Shown one piece after another: positions 1-7,163 of a stretch of DNA of 8,675 nt. The translations under genes were made by a program, and so were the position numbers. The notes under the pieces are model-generated. The model was not told where the DNA came from. It worked only from the letters and a program-made list of their open reading frames with translations, and made no database searches. The DNA lies in the NCBI GenBank assembly GCA_002454415.1, contig DKIT01000188.1, forward strand, positions 4,437-13,111, written 5' to 3'. The first letter of the stretch is position 1. Each line of letters begins with the position of its first letter. The stretch is from Sphingobacterium sp. UBA6711 (GTDB taxonomy: Bacteria; Bacteroidota; Bacteroidia; Sphingobacteriales; Sphingobacteriaceae).

Positions 1-246
1 CCAGGAGTTACCAACTTTAGATGCCAGCACGATTTGTTTGCGAAAACTATACGTACTCTCACCAACAACCATCTCGTTTTGACCTTTATCATAGAGATCG
101 GCTGTATCGAAAAAAGTTATTCCACTATCAAAGGCTTTTTGAATAATATCTCTGGATTGTTTGGGCTGGTTGCTTTTTAACGACATACAGCCCAAACCTA
201 TTTCCGATATCATTAAGCTTGAGTTGCCTAATTTACGTTGTTCCAT
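1..246 (-). CDS. Aldo/keto reductase, N-terminal part (runs off the left edge)
   Basis: This is the first 82 codons of an aldo/keto reductase, an NAD(P)H-dependent TIM-barrel oxidoreductase that is normally about 300-330 residues. The remainder lies beyond base 1. The visible part begins MEQRKLGNSS and contains the family signature FFDTADLYDKGQNE, with the catalytic Asp47 and Tyr52, followed by LASKVG with the catalytic Lys77. The fourth member of the D-Y-K-H tetrad is outside the window. There is no signal peptide, so it is probably cytoplasmic. The ATG at 244-246 lies inside the end of the upstream FKBP frame, a 14-base overlap, which suggests translational coupling and operon membership. 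The substrate cannot be predicted; the N-terminus resembles the YajO/Tas-like general oxidoreductases. Confidence 0.9.
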   Translation of the reverse strand, partial: MEQRKLGNSSLMISEIGLGCMSLKSNQPKQSRDIIQKAFDSGITFFDTADLYDKGQNEMVVGESTYSFRKQIVLASKVGNSW

Positions 247-964
247 TTGCACCAATTTCAATCAATTCTACCTCAAATACCAGCGTGCTATTGGCAGGGA
301 TTTCACCCTTTGCCTGACTACCATAAGCCAATCGGCTTGGGATAAAAAATTTATACTTTGCTCCCTTGGACATTAAAGGAATTCCAATCTGCCAGCCTTG
401 AATCACTTGACCTAAAGATAGTTTCAAAGGTTCATTACGATCGTAGGAACTATCAAATTGCTTTCCATTTAATAAAGTACCTCTATAGTGTACGGTTACC
501 TCATCATCAACTTTCGGTTTGGGTCCTTCCGCCTGATTGATTATAAGGTATTGGATCCCTTCTGCGGTCGATTTCATTCCAGAAACCTTCGCATTTTCAG
601 CAAAAAATTTATCTTCTTCAGCGCGGCTAGCAGCCTCTTTTTTTGCGCGTACATCCATAATTGCCTCCTGTATAACCGTTCTGGCTTGACCTTCTTCCAA
701 TAAAGACTTCTCACCTTTCAACGCAGCGGAAATTGCCCTAGCAATAACATCAGCCTTTAGGTAATCGATTTCAATGGACTTTAGTGAATTGCCGATATCG
801 GCACCAAATGCATAGGATACGGAATCTGCTTAGGTTATCAGTTGATTCGTTGGGTTAGACTTTGTTGTGACGACCTTTTTCTTTGTTGCTGAGGTCTTTT
901 TCTTTTGTTGGGCGAATCCAGTGACAGTCGTCAAGGATAGTAGGGCTAATGCGATATACTTCAT
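233..964 (-). pseudogene. Secreted FKBP-type peptidyl-prolyl cis-trans isomerase interrupted by an in-frame stop
   Basis: One continuous frame of 244 codons from ATG 962-964 to TAA 233-235 encodes a Mip/FkpA-like prolyl isomerase, except that codon 45 is TAA (830-832). Codons 1-18 form a Sec signal peptide (MKYIALALLSLTTVTGFA). Codons 19-44 are a Lys/Thr-rich linker. After the stop comes a recognisable N-terminal helical region (ADSVSYAFGADIG, about 46-58, onward), then an FKBP domain at about 133-238. Its pocket residues are intact: Tyr160, Phe170-Asp171, Arg176, Val187-Ile188, Trp191, Tyr214 and Phe230. The family assists folding of periplasmic proteins. Both sides of the stop are in the same frame and look conserved, so the lesion is a single substitution rather than a frameshift. 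No in-frame ATG follows until 660-662, inside the helical region, so reinitiation would give a product without a signal peptide. Recent inactivation, sequencing error and suppression are all possible. The start lies 6 bp after the upstream glycosyltransferase gene. Confidence 0.85.
830..832 (-). other. In-frame TAA stop (codon 45) inside the FKBP gene
   Basis: The minus strand reads ACC TAA GCA GAT TCC here, in the same frame as both the signal peptide upstream and the FKBP domain downstream. One base change from CAA, TCA, TTA, AAA or GAA would create it. If translated as written, the product is a 44-residue pre-peptide whose mature part would be about 26 residues with eight lysines. Confidence 0.9.
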
Positions 965-970
965 GTTTGT

Positions 971-1957
971 TTAACGGTGCTTCTGCACGATTTCATTTAT
1001 AATTTCTTGCGTTATATTAGGGTAATCAACTTCGACCCTCGATTTGCTATTTAGCCAAGCTTCAATGGCCAGCATATTTTTCTGTTTTAGACTCGAGATC
1101 ACCGGCACCCCCATTTCCTCCAAAGATGCAGCATTCAGATGCTGTTCATACTGGTTTTTCATCGGGATGACCAACAGTTTCTTTTTCAAATATAATGCTT
1201 CTGCCGGTGTTTCAAAACCCGCTCCGCATAAAACACCCGAAGAAGATGCCATACTCTCAATAAAAGACTGGTTATTTATCGGTCTAATTGTTACATTTTT
1301 CATTTCAAATGCCTTTGAGTTGTGCTTGCTGAAAACGTCCCATTTCACATCTGGAAATTTCATTAAATGCTTCAATAAATGGGCATCATCATACGCAGGT
1401 AGGTAAACAGTATAATGTTCCTGATCTGTTACATTCAATTCGCGAACAGCATTACGAATCACCGGCGGATAAATATGCTTGGAATAACGCTTGAAATGGA
1501 AACCATAAGAATGCGTAGAAGGAGCATAATTTTTCATAATAAAGTGACCCAACATATCACTCTCATCTGGCTTAGGGCTGGCAGGATCCAAAGCACCAAT
1601 CTGATGGCTCAACCCGATACATTCCAAATCTTTAGAGTGGCAGGCCCAGGCAGAGATCGGCTCAAAATCATTAATCACCAAATCATAACTTTCGATGGGT
1701 AAACTCTTAATTTCATTCGTAAATTTTCTTATCGTCGAGCTCATAAAGGTTTTCCATAAGTCTACCCCACCAGACTTACCAAAAATAAAACTTAATCCAT
1801 GAAAACGATATTTCACCTCGAAAGGTAGTGATAGGTCCGCTTGAATCCCACTGACCAATACATCAACCTCACCTAAGGTTCTCAAACACGGAACAATGTC
1901 CATTGCACGGCTCAAATGCCCATTTCCTGTTGCTTGTACGGCATACAATATCTTCAT
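971..1957 (-). CDS. GT-B fold glycosyltransferase (UDP-glycosyltransferase / MurG-like superfamily)
   Basis: The predicted protein has 328 residues and a two-Rossmann-domain GT-B architecture. The N-terminus, MKILYAVQATGNGHLSRA, carries the glycine-rich GNGHLSR loop typical of GT1/GT28 enzymes. Residues near the C-terminus read GAGFETPAEALYLKKKLLVIP followed by NQYEQHLNA, which is the usual nucleotide-sugar donor-binding segment (G-G/A-x-x-T-x-x-EA, then Q-x-E-Q-x-x-NA). There is no signal peptide or clear membrane span, so it is probably cytosolic or peripheral to the inner membrane, acting on a lipid or envelope acceptor; donor and acceptor are unknown. I chose ATG 1955-1957 because the protein then starts directly at the first Rossmann strand and a promoter-like element fits just upstream. 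A TTG at 1988-1990 would add 11 unlikely residues. It heads a probable operon with the FKBP and aldo/keto reductase genes. Confidence 0.88.
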   Translation of the reverse strand: MKILYAVQATGNGHLSRAMDIVPCLRTLGEVDVLVSGIQADLSLPFEVKYRFHGLSFIFGKSGGVDLWKTFMSSTIRKFTNEIKSLPIESYDLVINDFEPISAWACHSKDLECIGLSHQIGALDPASPKPDESDMLGHFIMKNYAPSTHSYGFHFKRYSKHIYPPVIRNAVRELNVTDQEHYTVYLPAYDDAHLLKHLMKFPDVKWDVFSKHNSKAFEMKNVTIRPINNQSFIESMASSSGVLCGAGFETPAEALYLKKKLLVIPMKNQYEQHLNAASLEEMGVPVISSLKQKNMLAIEAWLNSKSRVEVDYPNITQEIINEIVQKHR

Positions 1958-1978
1958 AACGATAGTATTTTCTGCTAG

Positions 1979-2006
1979 CAAATTAATCAATTTTAACGGA
2001 TATCAA
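1979..2006 (-). promoter_or_regulatory. Possible promoter of the glycosyltransferase operon
   Basis: On the minus strand TTAATTTG (1986-1979) matches the Bacteroidota -7 box TAnnTTTG at all but one defined position. A TTG (2006-2004) lies 17 bp upstream as a possible -33 element. Transcription would start at about 1972-1975, giving a short leader to ATG 1957 and excluding the TTG at 1990 as a start. The 179-bp AT-rich gap between the two divergent genes (1958-2136) holds nothing else I can assign. For the plus direction only a weak TATATTTA at 2093-2100 is visible. Confidence 0.3.
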
Positions 2007-2136
2007 TATTATTTTATTGTCTGGCAATGTTAAGAAAATATCAATTAACACAAAAAACAATGCGCATAATCTTATTTTAATTTTCTTTTATGTATATTTA
2101 ATATCAACAATTAATTAATAACCAGTTCAGTAAATT

Positions 2137-3087
2137 ATGAAATCTCTATTCTATTGGACATTCTCCATTATTGTGATCTTATTATTATCCTCATGGGGAT
2201 TTTTTGCACATAAAAAAATCAATCACTACGCTGTATTTGCTCTCCCTGCGAAATTGGCAAAATTTTATAAATCCAATATTGACGTTATCACCGAAAAAGC
2301 GGTCGATCCAGATAAACGCTGCTTTACTGATAGCGCAGAAGGACCTCGCCATTTTATCGATATAGATGACTATCGCGAAGACAGGCAAGTTGACTCCATT
2401 CCAGTACATTGGTCGCAAGCGAAGGAGAAGTTTAAGGAGAGAGAGCTTTTAAAAAACGGCATTGTTCCTTGGCAAATCAATTTCACCTATCAAAAACTTG
2501 TTAAGGCATTTCAGATCAAGGATTATAAACGCATTATTAAACATTCCGCTGAACTTGGTCATTATATTGCTGATGCCCATGTTCCTCTTCATACAACGAA
2601 AAATTACAATGGACAATTGACCGGCCAAATAGGTATTCATGCATTTTGGGAAAGCCGCCTGCCGGAAATGTTTTCAGAAAAATATAATCTGCTGGTTGGG
2701 CAAGCAAAATATATTGATGATCCACTAGAGGAAGCATGGCGTATTATTCGGGAAAGTAATGTTCTTGTAGATTCCGTGTTGAATATCGAAGCTGATCTCA
2801 GTCGCCAGTTCAAATCCTCGCAAAAAAGTTCATTTATAGAGCGAAATAACCAGTTAGTTTGGACCTATTCCGATAAATATGCTACCTCGTATCATAAAGC
2901 CATGAATGGTATGGTCGAAAGAAGAATGCGCAAAACTATTCTGCGTGTCGCTTCCTATTGGTATTCTGCGTGGCTCGAATCCGGTCAGCCCGATCTATCC
3001 AATATCGAAAAAATAACGATCGAAGACTCCCTGGAGAATATCAAAATATCTGATAAAAAGCCTATTGGCAGAGAAGAGTGGATGTAA
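2137..3087 (+). CDS. Secreted zinc-dependent phospholipase C / S1-P1 nuclease family protein
   Basis: The protein has 316 residues. Residues 1-19 form a hydrophobic signal segment; cleavage before Trp20 would leave the N-terminal tryptophan that coordinates zinc in this fold. All nine expected ligands of the three-zinc site can be placed with family-like spacing: Trp20, His25, Asp57, His72 (in RHFIDID), His142, Asp146, His152 (in GHYIADAHVPLH), His168 and Glu172 (in HAFWE). The last ligand is Glu, as in Bacillus cereus phospholipase C, whereas P1 nuclease has Asp. The family hydrolyses phosphodiester bonds in phospholipid head groups or in RNA/single-stranded DNA. Expected location is the periplasm or outside the cell. 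The C-terminal 40 residues are charged and unassigned. It is followed after 97 bp by a TonB-dependent receptor on the same strand. Family membership is secure; lipase versus nuclease activity is not. Confidence 0.85.
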   Translation: MKSLFYWTFSIIVILLLSSWGFFAHKKINHYAVFALPAKLAKFYKSNIDVITEKAVDPDKRCFTDSAEGPRHFIDIDDYREDRQVDSIPVHWSQAKEKFKERELLKNGIVPWQINFTYQKLVKAFQIKDYKRIIKHSAELGHYIADAHVPLHTTKNYNGQLTGQIGIHAFWESRLPEMFSEKYNLLVGQAKYIDDPLEEAWRIIRESNVLVDSVLNIEADLSRQFKSSQKSSFIERNNQLVWTYSDKYATSYHKAMNGMVERRMRKTILRVASYWYSAWLESGQPDLSNIEKITIEDSLENIKISDKKPIGREEWM

Positions 3088-3157
3088 AATCTTCCCACCA
3101 TCAACTGGACTACCATAATTATCGCTTCCGGACTATTCATTTTTTCAATCAACTGAC

Positions 3158-3165
3158 TAGTTTTG
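3158..3165 (+). promoter_or_regulatory. Possible -7 promoter element of the TonB-dependent receptor gene
   Basis: TAGTTTTG matches the Bacteroidota -7 consensus TAnnTTTG exactly and lies 19 bases before the ATG at 3185, predicting a leader of about 15 nt. There is no clear TTTG at -33, only a T-rich tract (3140-3145). The receptor may therefore have its own promoter as well as read-through from the upstream phospholipase C-like gene; no terminator is visible between them. Confidence 0.35.
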
Positions 3166-3184
3166 CCACTTTAAATCTGAGATC

Positions 3185-5071
3185 ATGTTGAATAAAAAAA
3201 TTATTGTAACGAAACTTGCCATTATCCTATCAATGGGGACCACAATGGCACAAATTAAAGATACTACAGCTTTGACTGAGGTTATCATTAACCAAGATCG
3301 CCTACAAATCCCTTTTTCCAAACAGAGTAAGAATATACAGATTCTGACCCAAGATGATCTCCAAAGACTTCCAAATCGGTCTATAAACGAGTTACTTGCA
3401 AATATACCAGGAGTTGATGTTCGACAGCGCGGCCCGTTTGGTTCCCAAGCTGATATCAGTATCGACGGAGGTTCTTTTGAACAGACTGCTATCCTACTTA
3501 ATGGTGTTAAAATTACAGACCCACAGAGTGCACATCATAACATGAATCTTCCTGTGCCCTTGGAAGCAATCGACCGGATAGAAATCATAAGAGGTCCGGC
3601 ATCTCGTATTTTCGGAATCAATGCTTTAACCGGTGCTATTAATATCGTTACAAAGAAAATTGAATCAAATCAAATCAGCGCCCAGGTATACGGAGGTTCC
3701 TCTTTCAAAAATAATGAACAGACGAACTCAGGTAAATATTATGGAAAAGGCGTCCAACTTGGGTCACAATTTAAGACCCGAAAAACAAGTCATGGGCTAT
3801 ATTTTGGTCACGAAAATTCCAATGGACAGCGTTACAATACGAGTTCGAAAAACAATAAATTATACTATGATGGAACCTATCTTCCAAATGAGACAAATCA
3901 ACTAAAGGCAAATTTTGGCTATATCGACAACGAATTTGGTGCTAACGGTTTCTATGCTTCACCGAATGATAAAGAAGCTTATGAACAAGTTAAAACTGCT
4001 TTCGCCTCTTTACAATCAAAACATCAATTAACACCTGTTCTTTCCGTAAGTCCAAGACTCAGTAACCGTTACAATGAAGATGAATATTGGTATATGGGAA
4101 GAGAGACAACGAAAGGCAGATCTAAACATTATAGCAATGTCTTCAGTGCCGACATCAATACAGCCTTAGAGCAAAGCTACGGAACTTTTGGACTCGGATT
4201 GGAAAGTAGGTTTGAACGCATTAACAGCACAAGTATCGGCACTCACAACCGTGAAAATTATGGTGGTTATCTTGAGTTTAAAACGGAAGCCATCAACAAC
4301 TTGATGATCAATACAGGAGCATATATCAATTATAATTCAAAATTTGGCTGGCAAGTATTTCCGGGAATTGATCTTGGCTACGATATTACAGAACATTGGA
4401 AGTTGGTGTTTAATGCGGGCTCAAGTCAACGTATCCCTTCGTTCACTGATCTCTACACAAACCAGACAGCCAACATTGGAAATCCCGAGCTTACTTCTGA
4501 AAACGCATATCAGATCGAAGGTGGAATAAAATACTTCTCTAAACGTATTATAGTGCAAGCAGGTTATTTCCACCGAAAAATAAATGATTTCATTGATTGG
4601 CAAAAAATAGCGTCCAACACTGGAAGTGGAACGGTCATTCCCTGGAAACCTACAAATATCGGAAAAAATAAAATGGAAGGCTTAAATGCATCTTTCCGCT
4701 ATAATATCAACGATCCAAGTGCAAGCACAAGGTATTTCACAACAATTAGCTACAACTACCTCAACCCCAACGTGACAATTGCCGAAGGAATGCTTTCAAA
4801 GTACGCCATTGAAAGCTTGAGGCATCAAGTTATTGTGAACTTTACAATAAACCACAAAAACTGGATGTTGACAACGGCTAACCGCTTCAATGAACGTATC
4901 AGTTACAAATCTTATTTTATCGCTGACCTTAGAGCTTCTTATCAACTTCAGGACCTGAATATTTTTGCAGATATACAAAATATATTTGATAAAAGTTATA
5001 TCGAGGCGGCAGCTGTCCCTATGCCAGGTCGTTGGTTTAGTGTTGGAGCAAAATATACACTAAAATACTAA
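3185..5071 (+). CDS. TonB-dependent outer membrane receptor (BtuB-like)
   Basis: The protein has 628 residues. Residues 1-22 are a signal peptide (cleavage probably after TTMA). A TonB-box-like stretch, TALTEVIIN, follows at 28-36. The plug domain spans about 46-157, with LNGVKITDP, IDRIEIIRGPASRIFG and the plug-end motif ALTGAINIVTKK. The remainder is a 22-strand barrel ending in GRWFSVGAKYTLKY, with an aromatic C-terminal residue as expected for BAM-mediated insertion. Such receptors import scarce ligands across the outer membrane using TonB/ExbBD energy. The N-terminal CarboxypepD_reg-like domain of SusC proteins is absent and no SusD gene follows, so glycan uptake is unlikely. The general type resembles BtuB/colicin-receptor proteins, but no cobalamin riboswitch is visible and the ligand is unknown. 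The upstream phospholipase C-like gene may be functionally linked. Confidence 0.9.
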   Translation: MLNKKIIVTKLAIILSMGTTMAQIKDTTALTEVIINQDRLQIPFSKQSKNIQILTQDDLQRLPNRSINELLANIPGVDVRQRGPFGSQADISIDGGSFEQTAILLNGVKITDPQSAHHNMNLPVPLEAIDRIEIIRGPASRIFGINALTGAINIVTKKIESNQISAQVYGGSSFKNNEQTNSGKYYGKGVQLGSQFKTRKTSHGLYFGHENSNGQRYNTSSKNNKLYYDGTYLPNETNQLKANFGYIDNEFGANGFYASPNDKEAYEQVKTAFASLQSKHQLTPVLSVSPRLSNRYNEDEYWYMGRETTKGRSKHYSNVFSADINTALEQSYGTFGLGLESRFERINSTSIGTHNRENYGGYLEFKTEAINNLMINTGAYINYNSKFGWQVFPGIDLGYDITEHWKLVFNAGSSQRIPSFTDLYTNQTANIGNPELTSENAYQIEGGIKYFSKRIIVQAGYFHRKINDFIDWQKIASNTGSGTVIPWKPTNIGKNKMEGLNASFRYNINDPSASTRYFTTISYNYLNPNVTIAEGMLSKYAIESLRHQVIVNFTINHKNWMLTTANRFNERISYKSYFIADLRASYQLQDLNIFADIQNIFDKSYIEAAAVPMPGRWFSVGAKYTLKY

Positions 5072-5125
5072 GTCCGAGAAAAGGTAAATGAGCTGGCTCC
5101 GCTATTTTAGCATTAGCAATAAGAA

Positions 5126-5154
5126 AACCCCAAACGGAACGACCGTTTGGGGTT
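5126..5154. terminator. Strong bidirectional rho-independent terminator
   Basis: A perfect 12-bp stem (AACCCCAAACGG, 5126-5137, with CCGTTTGGGGTT, 5143-5154) closes a 5-nt loop. The plus strand continues TTCTTTAT across and after the stem and the minus strand TTTTCTTAT, so both directions have a U-rich tail. It lies between the convergent TonB-dependent receptor and ThuA genes and can end both transcripts. Confidence 0.9.
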
Positions 5155-5213
5155 CTTTATGGTACGACCGTTAAATAGAAATATCTTCCCTTTAAAATCG
5201 ATAACTATAAATA

Positions 5214-5927
5214 CTACTTCTTAGGAAGAACAGACAGAATCCCGCCGATTAAATGTTTTTGAAATTCAGGCTCATCAAAAGACTCCTCTGTATGTCCGAG
5301 TCCAGTATAGAAAACTTTCCCACCATCATAGTGCTGTGTCCAAGAAATCGGATGCTTGTCCCCCATCTTACCTCCTTGATAGCTTTTCTCATCCAAATTC
5401 ATCAAAACATGTAGGCCATCTTTGACATCCTTGAAATTGTACCATTCGTCCTTATGCCACCAGATCGAATCAAGATGTTTCGTAGCAGCATGTTTTCTAT
5501 CCAGCACATCAATTTTTGCCTTTTGCACAGCAGGATGAGATGTAAAATATGCACCGACCAGACCATTATACCAAGGCCAGTCGAACTCAGTATCAGTCGC
5601 AGCGTGGATGCCGACAAATCCCTTACCTGATTGGATATACCGTTCAAAGGCTTCCTGTTGGTTGTCATCAAGGATATCGCCAGTCGTGCTCAAGAAAATA
5701 ATAGCGTCGTATTTTTTTAATCCCTGATCTGTAAACAATGCCGCGTCCTCTGAATGATCAGACTTTATCTTTTCTTTATCCAGTAATTGTTTGAGCACCT
5801 GCGCTCCTTTTTCAATACTGCCATGTCTAAATCCTTTTGTCTTACTAAAGATCAATACTTGTTTTTGCGCGTTAACAGCAATTGATACCCCAAAGAGGAG
5901 CAACAGAAAAATGAAGATTCTATTCAT
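5214..5927 (-). CDS. Secreted ThuA-like domain protein
   Basis: The protein has 237 residues, with a signal peptide at 1-20 (ending AVNA, cleavage before Gln21), so it is periplasmic or exported. Residues 22-234 form one ThuA domain, a class-I glutamine amidotransferase-like flavodoxin fold named after rhizobial trehalose-utilisation protein ThuA. Recognisable blocks are KGFRH (31-35), GKGFVGIHAATDTEFDWPWY (101-120), HKDEWYNF (158-165) and HPISWTQHYDGGKVFYTGLG (192-211). The usual cysteine nucleophile of amidotransferases is not present. Secreted ThuA proteins in Bacteroidota are often found near glycan or keto-sugar catabolism genes, but no sugar gene adjoins it here, so it stands as a single-gene unit with 118 bp upstream and a shared terminator downstream. 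The biochemical role is uncertain. Start ATG 5925-5927 gives a canonical signal peptide. Confidence 0.88.
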   Translation of the reverse strand: MNRIFIFLLLLFGVSIAVNAQKQVLIFSKTKGFRHGSIEKGAQVLKQLLDKEKIKSDHSEDAALFTDQGLKKYDAIIFLSTTGDILDDNQQEAFERYIQSGKGFVGIHAATDTEFDWPWYNGLVGAYFTSHPAVQKAKIDVLDRKHAATKHLDSIWWHKDEWYNFKDVKDGLHVLMNLDEKSYQGGKMGDKHPISWTQHYDGGKVFYTGLGHTEESFDEPEFQKHLIGGILSVLPKK

Positions 5928-6003
5928 GATATAAATGGTTATAATGATTTAAGTTTAGGTTTGCGATTTCCAGCAACAATATTATGCTAAAAATTGAAAG
6001 TAG

Positions 6004-6038
6004 GAAATGCCCCATATTCTCCCGCTATAGGGCATTTC
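6004..6038 (-). terminator. Hairpin terminator downstream of aroB
   Basis: GAAATGCCC (6004-6012) pairs with GGGCATTTC (6030-6038), and a further ATA/TAT pairing (6014-6016 with 6026-6028) follows one mismatch inside the stem. It begins 7 bases beyond the aroB stop. On the minus strand a moderately T-rich stretch (TACTTTCAATTTTT) follows. No plus-strand gene ends here, so it most likely ends the S4-aroB transcript. Confidence 0.6.
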
Positions 6039-6045
6039 TCTTATT

Positions 6046-7113
6046 TTATGAAGTAATTAACTCCCGATAAAAATCAAGACTTTCTATAATGTCCTCTTCG
6101 GACACATAGATATCATATTGACAACTGCCAATTTGATTAAGCAACGCAAAACCAATCTGGTTGGACAGATTTTTCTTATCGTTCCGCATCAAATCCAACA
6201 GCGCAGTGTCAATAGAAGAATCAAATGTATAATCCTTAAAGTATCTTCTGAACGTTTGGATCAGATCGTTCAATTCATCTAAGGGCAGACCATTTAATTT
6301 ATGCGACAGATACCCTTCACAAATCATTCCGGCCGCAATAGCTTCTCCATGTAACAAAGGTGAAGAATCGTTCAATAAAGAGTATCCTTCAATAGCATGA
6401 CCAATTGTATGACCAAAGTTTAAAATTTTACGGAGCCCTTTCTCCTTAGGATCCTCAAGAATAACACGATTTTTGATCGAAACAGAGTGCTTAACCAAGG
6501 AATTATCGATTTGATCAATTTCAAGAGCCTTTACCTGCTCATAATAAGTACGATCGAAAATAAGGCCATGTTTGATCACCTCAGCGAAACCTGAGATTAA
6601 CTGACGCTGATCTAATGTTTTCAAAAACTGACTTGAAATAAAAACGGCCTGTGGCTGCGCAAAAGTTCCAATAATATTTTTTACACTGCCCATATCGATA
6701 CCGGTCTTGCCTCCTACTGACGCGTCTACTTGGGACAATAATGTCGTTGGGATTTGGATAAAATCCATTCCCCTTTTGAAAGTAGATGCTGCAAATCCGC
6801 CCATATCCGTCACAACACCGCCTCCAAGATTAATCATCAAGGAATGTCTATCTGCTCCAAAATCGAGCATATTATGCCACACACCAATACAGAAATCTAT
6901 ATTTTTATTTTCTTCTCCGGGATCTACTTCTATCACATCATAATTGGTTAAATTGGGTAAGGCTTGCTGAAATATAGGTAAACAATGATCTAATGTATTG
7001 GTATCTACCAAAACAATGATTTTTGAGTAAGTACGTTCCGCTAAAAAGGTCTCCAAAGAGGCCAACGTATCATCAAAATATACCTGATAGCCCAAACTTT
7101 CTATGACTTCCAT
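6046..7113 (-). CDS. aroB: 3-dehydroquinate synthase
   Basis: This enzyme catalyses the second step of the shikimate pathway, converting DAHP to 3-dehydroquinate with NAD+ and a divalent metal (zinc or cobalt), in the cytoplasm. The protein is 355 residues, the normal family length. The NAD-binding signature INLGGGVVTDMGGFAAS spans 94-110 and PTTLLSQVDASVGGKTGID spans 122-140. The metal ligands are visible as Glu178 (GFAEVIKHG), His235 (FGHTIGHAIE) and His255 (LLHGEA). No key residue is missing. It lies 50 bp after an S4-domain gene on the same strand, with no promoter match or convincing terminator between them, so the two are probably co-transcribed. No other shikimate gene is in the window. 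The ATG at 7111-7113 places the first Rossmann elements at the usual distance. Confidence 0.97.
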   Translation of the reverse strand: MEVIESLGYQVYFDDTLASLETFLAERTYSKIIVLVDTNTLDHCLPIFQQALPNLTNYDVIEVDPGEENKNIDFCIGVWHNMLDFGADRHSLMINLGGGVVTDMGGFAASTFKRGMDFIQIPTTLLSQVDASVGGKTGIDMGSVKNIIGTFAQPQAVFISSQFLKTLDQRQLISGFAEVIKHGLIFDRTYYEQVKALEIDQIDNSLVKHSVSIKNRVILEDPKEKGLRKILNFGHTIGHAIEGYSLLNDSSPLLHGEAIAAGMICEGYLSHKLNGLPLDELNDLIQTFRRYFKDYTFDSSIDTALLDLMRNDKKNLSNQIGFALLNQIGSCQYDIYVSEEDIIESLDFYRELITS

Positions 7114-7163
7114 TCTACGATTCTTTAAGGTTTATGTTTTCTATTTACCAATATTGTTTAATA

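Noticed and set aside
719..721. TTG as a restart for the FKBP gene after the nonsense codon
   Set aside because: It would omit the signal peptide and part of the N-terminal helical region, and there is no initiation signal nearby; the upstream in-frame signal peptide shows the original start was ATG 964.
1044..1406. A 120-codon plus-strand open frame opposite the glycosyltransferase gene
   Set aside because: It lies wholly antisense to a well-supported gene, its translation has no recognisable motif, and it has no promoter-like element; it is a shadow of the coding strand.
1988..1990. TTG as an alternative start for the glycosyltransferase
   Set aside because: It would add 11 residues before the first Rossmann strand and lies upstream of the predicted transcription start; ATG 1957 fits better.
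2111..2118. Palindrome TTAATTAA upstream of the phospholipase C-like gene
   Set aside because: Eight A/T bases in an AT-rich spacer with no second copy; no basis for an operator call.
5139..5172. Nine-base direct repeat ACGACCGTT at 5139-5147 and 5164-5172
   Set aside because: One copy is part of the terminator stem and only two copies exist; too short to support an attachment site or operator.
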